A stretch of 64,000 nucleotides of DNA from Diadophis punctatus similis (Eukaryota; Chordata; Lepidosauria; Squamata; Dipsadidae): positions 3,088,604 through 3,152,603 of the forward strand of contig JALIGW010000062.1 in the NCBI GenBank assembly GCA_023053685.1, written 5' to 3'. The first letter of the stretch is position 1; every line of letters begins with the position of its first letter. The translations under genes were made by a program, and so were the position numbers. Under the pieces are notes generated by a model, which was given only the letters and a program-made list of their open reading frames with translations, was not told where the DNA came from and did no database searches. Shown piece after piece: positions 50,825 through 62,021 of the stretch.

Positions 50825-53800
50825 GCTCTTTTTCAAAAGTGATGTTTTTGGGCTGAATTGTCCGAATTGTGTGTTAAACCTTGGGCTAGCTCTTCAGGGA
50901 AAGCTCAGGTATGAAAATCAAGCGGGAATTCGGCTTTCCTGGACATGGGGAAAAGAAATATGTGTTCTTTTTCATTTCTGAGGTTTTTCTGAAAATTGAT
51001 CTTTTTCGCTGAATTGAGTCCGAATTGTGTGTGAAACCTTGGGCTACCTCTTCAGGGAAAGCTCAGGTATGAAAATCAAGCGGGAATTCGGCTTTCCTGG
51101 ACATGGGGAAAAGAAATATGTGTTCTTTTTCATTTCTGAGGTTTTTCTGAAAATTGATCTTTTTCGCTGAATTGAGTCCGAATTGTGTGTGAAACCTTGG
51201 GCTAGCTCTTTAGGGAAAGCTCAGAATCGAAAATCAAGCGAGAATTCGGCTTTCCAGCCGTGAAAAACAGGAACGTGTTTCTTTTTCATTTCTGAGGTTT
51301 TTCTGAAATTTCTGAAAATTGATCTTTTTCGCTGAATTGAGTCCGAATTCGGCTTTCCTGGACATGGGGAACAGGAATATTTGTTTCTTTTTCATTTCTG
51401 AGCTCTTTGTCAAAAGTGATGTTTTTGGGCTGAATTCAGTCCAAAGGCGAATGCTGTGTTAGACCTTGGGCTAGCTCTTTGGGGAATGGTTGGAATCGAA
51501 AATCATTTTCATTTCTGAGGTTTTTCTGAAAACTGATCTTTTTCGCTGAATTGAGTCCGAATTGTGTTTTAAACCTTGGGCTAGCTCTTCAGGAAAAGCT
51601 CGGATTTGAAAATGTAAGAATTCGGCTTTCTAGACCGTGAGGAACAGGAATATTTGTTTCTTTTTCATTTCTGACGTCTTTGTCAAAAGTGATGTTTTTG
51701 GGCTTATTTGAGTCCTAAGGTGAATGCTGTGTTAGACCTTGGGCTAGCTCTTTAGGGAATTGTTGGAATCGAAAATCAACCTAGAAACTGGCTTTCCAGC
51801 CCGTGGGGAACAGGAATATGTGTTTCTTTTTCATTTCTGAGATTTTTCTGAAAAGTGATCTTTTTCGCTGAATTGAGTCCGAATTGTGTGTTAAACCTTG
51901 GGCTAGCTCTTCAGGGAAAGCTCAGATATGAAAATCAAGCGGGAATTCGGCTTTCCTGGACATGGGGAACAGGAATATGAGTTTCTTTTTCATTTCTGAG
52001 CTCTCTGTCAAAAGTGATGTTTTTGCGCTGAATTGAGTTTTACGGCGAATGCTGTGTTAGATCTTAGGCCAGCTCTTCAGGAAAAGCTCGGATTTGAAAA
52101 TCAAGTGAGAATTCGGCTTTCCTGGACATGCGGAAAAGGAATATGTGTTTCTTTTTAATTTCTGAGGTGTTTGTCAAAAGTGATGTTTTTGGGCTGAATT
52201 GTGTCCGAAGGCAAATTGTGTGTTAAACCTTGGGCTAGCTGTTCAGGAAAACCTCGGAATGGAAAATGTAAGAATTCGGCTTTCTACACCGTGAGGAACA
52301 GGAATATTTGTTTCTTTTTCATTTCTGACGTCTTTGTCAAAAGTGATGTTTTTGGGCTTGAGTCCTAAGGTGAATGCTGTGTTAGACCTTAGGCTAGCTC
52401 TTTAGGGAATGGTTGGAATCGAAAATCAACCTAGAAATCGGCTTTCCAGCCCGTGGGGAACAGGAATATGTGTTTCTTTTTCATTTCTGAGGTTTTTCTG
52501 AAAAGTGATCTTTTTCGCTAAATTGAGTCCGAATTGTGTGTTAAACCTTGGGCTAGCTCTTTAGGGAAAGCTCGGATATGAAAATCAAGCAGGAATTCGG
52601 CTTTCCTGGACATGCGAACAGGAATATGTTTTTCTTTTTCATTTCTGAGCTCTTTGTCAAAAGTGATGTTTTTGGGCTGAATTGAGTCCTAAGGTCAATG
52701 CTGGGTTAAATCTTGGGCTAGCTCCTCAGGGAAAGCACGGAATCGAAAATCAAGCGAGAATTCGGCTATCCAGACCGAGAGGAACAGGAATATACCATTT
52801 CTGAGCTCTGTCAAAAGTGATGTTTTTGGTCTGAGTCAAAGTTCAAAGTCTGAGTCAAAGATCAAGATGGAGTGAAAGGTCAAAGGTCAAGATGGTGTCA
52901 AAGGTCAAAGGCCAAGTTGGGGTCAAAGGTCAAAGGTCAAGTTGGGTGTCAAAGGTCAAGTTGGGGGGGGTCAAAGGTCAAGTTGGGATCAAAAGTGATG
53001 GTTTTGGGCTGATTTGAGTCCAAAGGAGAATGCTATGTTATACCTTGGACTAGCTCTTCAGGGAAAGCTCGAATTTGAAAATGAAGTGAAAATTCGGCTT
53101 TCTAGACCGTGCGGAACAGGAATGTGTGTTTCTTTTTCACTTCTGAGCTCTTTGTCAAAAGTGATGTTTTTGGGCTGAATAGAGTCCTAAGGCGACTGCT
53201 GTGTTACACTTTGGGCTAGCTCTTTAGGGAAAGCTTGGAATCGAAAATCAACCTAGAATTCGGCTTTCCAGCCCGTGGGGAACAGGAATATACCATTTCT
53301 GAGCTCTGTCAAAAGTGATGTTTTTGGGCTGAATTGAGTCCTAAAGCCAATGCAGGGTTAAACCTTGGGCTAGCTCTTCAGGAAAAGCTCGGATTTGAAA
53401 ATGTCAGAATTCGGCTTTCTAGACCCTGAGGACCAGGAATATTTGTTCCTTTTTCATTTCTGACGTCTTTGTCAAAAGTGATGTTTTTGGGCTTATTTGA
53501 GTCCTAAGGTGAATCCTGTGTTACACCTTGGGCTAGCTCTTTAGGGAAAGGTTGGAATCCAAAATCGACCTAGAAATCGGCTTTCCAGCCCGTGGGGAAC
53601 AGGAATATGTGTTTCTTTTTCATTTCTGAGGTTTTTCTGAAAAGTGATCTTTTACGCTGAATTGAGTCCGAATTGTGTGTTAAACCTTGGGCTAGCTCTT
53701 CAGGGAAAGCTCAGATATGAAAATCAAGCGGGAATTCGGCTTTCCTGGACATGGGGAAAAGGAATATGTTTCTTTTTAATTTCTGAGGTGTTTGTCAAAA

Positions 53801-54336
53801 GTGATGTTTTTGGGCTGAATTGAGTCCGAAGGCAAATTGTGTGTTAAACCTTGGGCTAGCTGTTCAGGAAAAGCTCGGAATGGAAAATGTAAGAATTCGG
53901 CTTTCTACACCGTGAGGAACAGGAATATTTGTTTCTTTTTCATTTCTGACGTCTTTGTCAAAAGTGATGTTTTTGGGCTTATTTGAGTCCTAAGGTGAAT
54001 GCTGTGTTAGACCTTGGGCTAGCTCTTTAGGGAATGGTTGGAATCGAAAATCAACCTAGAAATCGGCTTTTCAGCCCGTGGGGAACAGGAATATGTGTTT
54101 CTTTTTCATTTCTGAGGTTTTTCTGAAAAGTGATCTTTTTCGCTGAATTGAGTCCGAATTGTGTGTTAAACCTTGGGCTAGCTCTTTAGGGAAAGCTCGG
54201 ATATGAAAATCAAGCGGGAATTCGGCTTTCCTGGACATGCGAACAGGAATATGTTTTTCTTTTTCATTTCTGAGCTCTTTGTCAAAAGTGATGTTTTTGG
54301 GCTGAATTGAGTCCAAAGGTCATTGCTGGGTTAAAT
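50825..54336 (-). repeat. ~160 bp satellite, inverted block I1
   Basis: The same monomer family in reverse orientation (TTTTTGGGCTGAATTGAGTC, CCTTGGGCTAGCTCTTCAGG, AAGCGGGAATTCGGCTTTCC, TTTTCATTTCTGAG). Orientation flips at about 50825 and back at about 54336. It contains the short form of the GGTCAAA minisatellite at 52831-52988. Confidence 0.9.
52831..52988 (+). repeat. GGTCAAA minisatellite, short form (M1)
   Basis: It enters through TTTTTGGTCTGAGTCAAAG and leaves through AAGTTGGGATCAAAAGTGATG, the same borders as the longer versions at 56411 and 60953. It has only a handful of repeats, some diverged (AGATGGAGTGAAAGGTC). Confidence 0.9.
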
Positions 54337-56236
54337 CAATTCAGCGCAAAAAAAACCACTTTTGACAAACACCTCAGAAATGAAAAGGAAACATATTTCT
54401 GTTCTCCACGGGCTGGAAAGTCGAATTCTCGCTTGATTTTCGATTCTGAGCTTTTCCTGAACAGCTAGCCCAAGGTCTAACACAGCATTCGCCTTAGGAC
54501 TCAATTCAGCCTCAAAACATCACTTTTGACAAAGAACTCAGAAATGAAAAAGAAACACAAACCCCTTTTCCCCACGGCCTGGAAAGGCGAATTCTCGCTT
54601 GGTTTTCAATTCAGAGCTTTTCCTGAAAACATCAAAAACATCACTTTTGACAAAGAGCTCAGAAATGAAAAAGAAAGTCATATTCCTGTTCGCATGTTCA
54701 GGAAAGCCGAATTCCCGTTTGATTTTCATATCCGAGCTTTCCCTGAACAGCTAGCCCAAGTTTTCACACACAATTCGGACTCAATTCAGCGAAAAAGATG
54801 ACTTTTCAGAAAAACCTCAGAAATGAAAAATAGTCACATATTCCTGTTCCCCACGTGCTGAAAAGCCGATTTCTTGCTTGATTTTCGATTCCGAGCTTTC
54901 CCTGAACAGCTCGTCCAAGGTCTAACATAGCATTCTCCTTAGGACTCAATTCAGCCCAAAAACATCACTTTTGACAAAAAGCTCAGAAATGAAAAAGAAA
55001 CATATATTCCTGTTCCCCATTTCCAGGAAAGCCGAATTCCCGCTTGATTTTCATATCTGAGCTTTCCCTGAAGAGATAGCCCAAGATTTAACACACAATT
55101 CGGACTCAATTCAGCGAAAAAGATCACTTTTCAGAAAAACATCAGAAATGAAAAATAGTCACATATTCCTGTTCCCCACGTGCTGAAAAGCCGATTTCTT
55201 GCTTGATTTTCGATTCCGAGCTTTCCCTGAAGAGCTAGCCCAAGTTTTCACACACAATTCGGACTCAATTCAGCGAAAAAGATAACTTTTCTGAAAAACC
55301 TCAGAAATGAAAAATAGTCACATATTCCTGTTCCCCACGTGCTGAAAAGCCGATTTCTTGCTTGATTTTCGATTCCGAGCTTACCCTGAAGAGCTGGCCT
55401 AAGGTGTAACACAGCATTCGCCGTAACACTCAATTCAGTGCAAATACATCACTTTTGACAAACACCTCAGAAATGAAAAAGAAACAAATACTCCTGTTCT
55501 CCACGGGAAAGCCGAATTCTCACTTGATTTTCGATTCCGAGCTTTCCCTGAACAGCTAGTCCAAGGTCTAACATAGCATTCTCCTTAGGACTCAATTCAG
55601 CCCAAAAACATCACTTTTGACAAAAAGCTCAGAAATGAAAAAGAAACATATATTCCTGTTCCCCATGTCCAGGAAAGCCGAATTCCCGCTTGATTTTCAT
55701 ATATGAGCTTTCCCTGAAGAGATAGCCCAAGATTTAACACACAATTCGGACTCAATTCAGCGAAAAAGATCACTTTTCAGAAAAACATCAGAAATGAAAA
55801 AGAAACACATATTCCTTTTCCCCACGGGCTGGAAAGCCGATTTCTAGGTCGATTTTCGATTCCAACCTTTCCCTGAAGAGCTAGCCTAAGGTCTAACAGA
55901 GCATTCTCCTTAGGACTCAAATCAGCCCAAGAACATCACTTTAGACAAAGAACTCAGAAATGAAAAAGAGAAACGTATTCCCCATGGCCAGGAAAGCCAA
56001 ATTCTCGCTTGATTTTCGATTCCGAGCTTTCCCTGAACAGCATTTCAGGGAAACATAAAGGTTTAACATAGCATTCTCCTCAGCCCAGGAACATCACTTT
56101 TGACAAAGAGCTCAGAAATGAAAAATAAACACATATTCCTGTTCCTCACGGTCTAGAAAGCCGAATTCTTGCTTCATTTTCAAATCCGAGCTTTCCCTAA
56201 AGAGCTAGCCCAAGATTTAACCCAGGACTCAACTCA
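54337..56236 (+). repeat. ~160 bp satellite, direct block D2
   Basis: Direct monomers again. 54511-54801 matches 49741-50031 (D1), and the stretch to about 55450 matches 62882-64000 (D4) almost exactly at offset about 8546. Confidence 0.9.
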
Positions 56237-56410
56237 GCTCTTTTTCAAAAGTGATGTTTTTGGGCTGAATTGTCCGAATTGTGTGTTAAACCTTGGGCTA
56301 GCTCTTCAGGGAAAGTTCGGAATCGAAAATCAAGCGAGAATTCGGCTATCCAGACCGTGAGGAACAGGAATATACCATTTCTGAGCTCTGTCAAAAGTGA
56401 TGTTTTTGGT
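56237..56410 (-). repeat. ~160 bp satellite, inverted block I2
   Basis: One inverted monomer between the orientation switch and minisatellite M2. It matches 60783-60952. Confidence 0.85.
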
Positions 56411-59301
56411 CTGAGTCAAAGTTCAAAGTCTGAGTCAAGGGTCAAGTTGGGGTCAAAGGTCGAGTTGGGGTCAACGGTCAATGGTCAAGTTGGCATCAAA
56501 GGTCAAGTTGGCGTCAAAGGTCAAGTTGGGGGCAAAGGTCAAGTTGACGTCAAAGGTCAAGTTGGGGGTTCAAAGGTCAAAGGTCAAGTTGGAATCAAAG
56601 GTCAAAGGTCAAGTTGGGGTCAAAGGTCAAGTTGGGGTCAAAGGTCAAAGGTCAAAGGTCAAGTTGGGGTCAAAGGTCAAAGGTCAAGTTGGGGTCAAAG
56701 GTCAAGTTGGTGTCAAAGGTCAAAGGTCAAGTTGGGGTCAAAGGTAAAAGGTCAAGTTGGCGTCAAAGGTCAAGTTGGGGTGAAAGGTCAAAGGTCAAGT
56801 TGGGGTGAAAGGCCAAAGGTCAAGTTGGGGTGAAAGGTCAAAGGTCAAGTTGGGGTCAAAGGTCAAGTTGGCATCAAAGGTCAAGTAGGCGTCAAAGGTC
56901 AAGTTGGGGGTTCAAAGGTCAAAGGTCAAGTTGGGGTCAAAGGTCAAAGGTCAAGTTGGGGTCAAAGGTCAAAGGTCAAGCTGGGGTCAAAGGTCAAAGG
57001 TCAAGATGGCATCAAAGGCCAAAGGTCAAGATGGCATCAAAGGTCAAAGGTCAAGTTGGGGTCAAAGGTCAAAGGTCAGGTTGGCATCAAAGGTCAAGTT
57101 GGCATCAAAGGTCAAGTTGGGGGTTCAAAGGTCAAAGGTCAAGTTGGCATCAAAGGTCAAAGGTCAAGTTGGGGGTCAAAGGTCAAAGGTCAAGTTGGGG
57201 TCAAAGGTCAAAGGTCAAAGGTCAAGCTGGGGTCAAAGGTCAAGATGGTGTCAAAGGTCAAAGGTCAAGTTGGGGGTCAAAGGTCAAAGGTCAAGTTGGG
57301 GTCAAAGGTCAAAGGTCAAGATGGGGTCAAAGGTCAAGTTGGGGTCAAAGGTCAAAGGTCAAGATGGGGTCAAAGGTCAAGTTGGGGTCAAAGGTCAAAC
57401 GTCAAGATGGGGTCAAAGGTCAAGATGGGGTCAAAGGTCAAGATGGGGTCAAAGGTCAAGTTGGGGGTTCAAAGGTCAAAGGTCAAGTTGGGGGTTCAAA
57501 GGTCAAAGGTCAAGTTGGGGGTCAAAGGTCAAAGGTCAATTTGTGGGTCAAAGGTCAAAGGTCAAAGGTAAAGGTCAAGTTGGGGTCAAAGGTCAAGTTG
57601 AGGTCAAAGGTCAAAGGTCAAATTGGGGTCAAATGTCAAATTGGGGTCAAAGGTCAAGTTGGGGTCAAAGCTCAAAGGTCAAGTTGGGGGTCAAAGGTCA
57701 AGTTGCGGGTCAAAGGTCAAAGGTTAAGTTGGGGTCAAATGTTAAGTTGGGGTCAAAGGTCAAGTTGGAAAAAGGTCAAAGGTCAAGTTGGGGTCAAAGG
57801 TCAAAGGTCAAGTTGGGGTCAAAGGTCAAGTTGGCATCAAAGGTCAAAGGTCAAGTTGGGTCAAAGGTCAAGTGGGGGGTTCAAATGTCAAAGGTCAAGT
57901 TGGAATCAAAGGTCAAAGGTCAAGTTGGGGTCAAAGGTCAAAGGTCAAGATGGCATCAAAGTCAAAGGTAAAGATGGGGTCAAAGGTCAAGTTGGGGTCA
58001 AAGGTCAAAGGTCAAATTGGCGTCAAAGGTCAAAGGTCAAGTTGCGGTCAAAGGTCAAGTTGCGGTCAAAGGTCAAAGGTCAAGTTGGGGTCAAAGGTCA
58101 AAGGTCAAGTTGGCGTCAAAGGTCAAGATGACGTCAAAGGTCAAGATGGTGTCAAAGGTCAAGTTGGGGTCAAAGGTCAAAGGTCAAGTTGGCATCAAAG
58201 GTCATGTTGGCTTCAAAGGTCAAGTTGGGGTCAAAGGTCAAAGGTCAAGTTGAGGTCAAAGGTCAAGTTGGTGTCAAAGGTCAAAGGTCAAGTTGGCATC
58301 AAAGGTCAAAGGTCAAGTTGGCATCAAAGGTCAAGTTGGCATCAAAGGTCAAGTTGGTGTCAAAGGTCAAAGGTCAAGTTGGGGTCAAAGGTCAAGTTGG
58401 GGGTTCAAATGTCAAAGGTCAAGTTGGGGTCAAAGGTCAAAGGTCAAGTTGGGGGTCAAAGGTCAAAGGTCAAGTTGGGGGTCAAAGGTCAAAGGTCAAG
58501 TTGGGGTCAAAGGTCAAAGGTCAAGTTGGGGTCAAAGGTCAAAGGTCAAGTTGGGGTCAAAGGTCAAGTTGAGGTCAAAGGTCAAAGGTCAAGTTGGCAT
58601 CAAAGGTCAAAGGTCAAGTTGGGGGTCAAATGTCAAGTTGGGGTCAAAGGTCAAGTTGGGGTCAAAGGTCAAAGGTCAAGTTGGGGTCAAAGGTCAAAAG
58701 TCAAGATGGCATCAAAGGTCAAAGGTCAAGATGGGGTCAAAGGTCAAGATGGCATCAAAGGTCAAAGGTCAAGATGGGGTCAAAGGTCAAGTTGGGGGTC
58801 AAAGGTCAAAGGTCAAGTTGGGGGTCAAAGGTCAAAGGTCAAGTTGGGGTCAAAGGTCAAAGGTCAAGTTGGGGTCAAAGGTCAAGTTGGCATCAAAGGT
58901 CAAGTTGGGGGTTCAAAGGTCAAAGGTCAAGTTGGAATCAAAGGTCAAAGGTCAAGTTGGGGGTCAAAGGTCAAAGGTCAAGTTGGGGTCAAAGGTCAAG
59001 TTGAGGTCAAAGGTCAAAGGTCAAGTTGGGGTCAAAGGTCAAGTTGGGGTCAAAGGTCAATGGTCAAGTTGGGGTCAAAGGTCAAAGGTCACGATGGCAT
59101 CAAAGGTCAAAGGTCAAGATGGGGTCAAAGGTCAAGTTGGGGTCAAAGGTCAAAGGTCAAAGGTCAAGTTGGGGTCAAAGGTCAAGTTGGGTCAAAGGTC
59201 AAAGGTCAAGTTGGGGTCAAAGGTCAAAGGTCAAGTTGGGGTCAAAGGTCAAGTTGAGGTCAAAGGTCAAAGGTCAAGTTGGGGTCAAAGGTCAAGTTGG
59301 G
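56411..59301 (+). repeat. GGTCAAA minisatellite, long form (M2), dense nuclear-receptor half-sites
   Basis: About 2.9 kb built from GGTCAAA heptamers and GGTCAAGTTGGG/GGTCAAGATGG words in irregular order. The commonest phrase contains AGGTCA-A-AGGTCA (DR1 consensus) and AGGTCA-AGTTG-GGGTCA (DR5 consensus). Variants GGCATCA, GGTGTCA and GGGGGTCA replace or shift half-sites. The + strand has no TAA, TAG or TGA in the main words in any frame. This is why frames of up to 489 codons of a KVKGQ/QRSSW type exist here in several overlapping phases; they are not genes. Confidence 0.95.
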
Positions 59302-59849
59302 ATCAAAAGTGATGGTTTTGGGCTGATTTGAGTCCAAAGGAGAATGCTATGTTATACCTTGGACTAGCTCTTCAGGGAAAGCTCGAATTTGAAAATGAAG
59401 CGAAAATTCAGCTTTCTAGACCGTGCGGAACAGGAATGTGTGTTTCTTTTTCATTTCTGAGCTCTTTGTCAAAAGTGATGTTTTTGGGCTGAATAGAGTC
59501 CAAAGGCGACTGCTGTGTTACACCTTGGGCTAGCTCTTTAGGGAAAGGTTGGAATCGAAAATCAACCTAGAAATCGGCTTTCCAGCCCGTGGGGAACAGG
59601 AATATGTGTTTCTTTTTCATTTCTGAGGTTTTTTTGAAAAGTGATCTTTTTCGCTGAATTGAGTCCGAATTGTGTGTTAAACCTTGGGCTAGCTCTTTAG
59701 GGAAAGCTCGGATATGAAAATCAAGCGGGAATTCGGCTTTCCTGGACATGCGAACAGGAATATGTTTTTCTTTTTCATTTCTGAGCTCTTTGTCAAAAGT
59801 GATGTTTTTGGGCTGAATTGAGTCCAAAGGTCATTCCTGGGTTAAATCA
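59302..59849 (-). repeat. ~160 bp satellite, inverted block I3
   Basis: Inverted monomers following M2. It starts with the same border as after M1 and M3 (GATGGTTTTGGGCTGATTTG) but is shorter than I1 and I5. Confidence 0.9.
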
Positions 59850-60782
59850 ATTCAGCGCAAAAAAAACACTTTTGACAAACACCTCAGAAATGAAAAGGAA
59901 ACATATTTCTGTTCTCCACGGGCTGGAAAGTCGAATTCTCGCTTGATTTTCGATTCTGAGCTTTTCCTGAACAGCTAGCCCAAGGTCTAACACAGCATTC
60001 GCCTTAGGACTCAATTCAGCCTCAAAACATCACTTTTGACAAAGAACTCAGAAATGAAAAAGAAACACAAACCCCTTTTCCCCACGGCCTGGAAAGGTGA
60101 ATTCTCGCTTGGTTTTCAATTCAGAGCTTTTCCTGAAAACAGCAAAAACATCACTTTTGACAAAGAGCTCAGAAATGAAAAAGAAAGTCATATTCCTGTT
60201 CGCATGTCCAGGAAAGCCGAATTCCCGTTTGATTTTCATATCCGAGCTTTCCCTGAAGAGCTAGCCCAAGTTTTCACACACAATTCGGACTCAATTCAGC
60301 GAAAAAGATCACTTTTCAGAAAAACCTCAGAAATGAAAAATAGTCACATATTCCTGTTCCCCACGTGCTGAAAAGCCGATTTCTTGCTTGATTTTCGATT
60401 CCGAGCTTTCCCTGAAGAGCTGGCCTAAGGTGTAACACAGCATTCGCCGTAACACTCAATTCAGCGCAAATACATCACTTTTGACAAACACCTCAGAAAT
60501 GAAAAAGAAACAAATACTCCTGTTCTCCACGGGAAAGCCGAATTCTCGCTTGATTTTCGATTCCGAGCTTTCCCTGAACAGCTAGTCCAAGGTCTAACAA
60601 AGCATTCTCCTTAGGACTCAATTCAGCCCAAAAACATCACTTTTGACAAAAAGCTCAGAAATGAAAAAGAAACATATATTCCTGTTCCCCATGTCCAGGA
60701 AAGCCGAATTCCCGCTTGATTTTCATATCTGAGCTTTCCCTGAAGAGATAGCCCAAGATTTAACCCAGGACTCAATTCAGCT
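59850..60782 (+). repeat. ~160 bp satellite, direct block D3
   Basis: Direct monomers. The 111-codon frame at 60036 is monomer read-through. Orientation flips at about 60783 within CAGCTCTTTTTCAAAAGTG, the same switch sequence as at 50825 and 56237. Confidence 0.9.
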
Positions 60783-60952
60783 CTTTTTCAAAAGTGATGT
60801 TTTTGGGCTGAATTGTCCGAATTGTGTGTTAAACCTTGGGCTAGCTCTTTCAGGGAAAGTTCGGAATCGAAAATCAAGCGAGAATTCGGCTATCCAGACC
60901 GAGAGGAACAGGAATATACCATTTCTGAGCTCTGTCAAAAGTGATGTTTTTG
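60783..60952 (-). repeat. ~160 bp satellite, inverted block I4
   Basis: One inverted monomer leading into minisatellite M3. Confidence 0.85.
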
Positions 60953-62021
60953 GTCTGAGTCAAAGTTCAAAGTCTGAGTCAAGGGTCAAGTTGGGGTCAA
61001 AGGTCGAGTTGGGGTCAACGGTCAACGGTCAAGTTGGGGTCAAAGGTCAAAGGTCAAGTTGGCATCAAGGGTCAAGTTGGGGTCAAAGGTCAAGATGGGG
61101 TCAAAGGTCAAGTTGGGGTCAACGGTCAATGGTCAAGTTGGGGTCAAAGGTCAAAGGTCAAGTTGGGGTCAAAGGTCAAGTTGGCGTCAAAGGTCAAGTT
61201 GGGGGTTCAAATGTCAAAGGTCAAGTTGGGGTCAAAGGTCAAAGGTCAAGTTGGGGTCAAAGGTCAAAGGTCAAGATGGTATCAAAGGTCAAAGGTCAAG
61301 ATGGGGTCAAAGGTCAAGTTGGTGTCAAAGGTCAAAGGTCAAGTTGGTGTCAAAGGTCAAGTTGGTGTCAAAGGTCAAGTTGGGGGATCAAAGGTCAAAG
61401 GTCAAGTTGGAATCAAAGGTCAAAGGTCAAGTTGGGGGTCAAAGGTCAAAGGTCAAAGGTCAAAGGTCAAGTTGAGGTCAAAGGTCAAAGGTCAAGTTGG
61501 GGGCAAAGGTCAAGTTGGGGGTCAAAGGTCAAGTTGGGGTCAAAGGTCAAAGGTCAAGATGGCATCAAAGGTCAAAGGTCAAGTTGGGGTCAAAGGTCAA
61601 GTTGGGGTCAAAGGTCAAAGGTCAAAGGTCAAGTTGGGGTCAAAGGTCAAGTTGAGGTCAAAGGTCAAAGGTCAAGTTGGTGTCAAATGTCAAGTTGGGG
61701 TCAAAGGTCAAAGGTTAAGTTGGGGGTCAAATGTTAAGTTGGGGTCAAAGGTCAAGTTGGAAAAAGGTCAAAGGTCAAGTTGGGGGTCAAAGGTCAAAGG
61801 TCAAGTTGGGGGTCAAAGGTCAAGTTGGGGGTCAAAGGTCAAGTTGGGGTCAAAGGTCAAAGGTCAAGTTGGGGTGAAAGGTCAAAGGTCAAGATGGAGT
61901 GAAATGTCAAAGGTCAAGATGGGTCAAAGGTCAAAGGCCAAGTTGGGGTCAAAGGTAAAAGGTCAAGTCAGGGTCAAAGGTCAAGTTGGGGGGGGTCAAA
62001 GGTCAAAGTTCAAGTTGGGAT
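60953..62021 (+). repeat. GGTCAAA minisatellite, medium form (M3)
   Basis: About 1.07 kb of the same DR1/DR5-containing words with the same borders as M1 and M2. The first ~100 bases are close to those of M2 (including GGTCGAGTTGGGGTCAACGG) and the order then diverges. The 303- and 336-codon frames are composition artefacts. Confidence 0.95.

Noticed and set aside
56830..59257. Very long + strand open frames (433, 355 and 489 codons) of KVKGQ/QRSSW repeats
   Set aside because: They lie wholly in the GGTCAAA minisatellite, occur in overlapping frames, and exist because the words contain no stop codon on that strand. There is no plausible start, splice or domain.
56411..59301. CRISPR array or telomeric repeat
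   Set aside because: Words are 7-18 bases in irregular order without unique spacers, and the genome is clearly that of a vertebrate. The heptamer is not TTAGGG-like.
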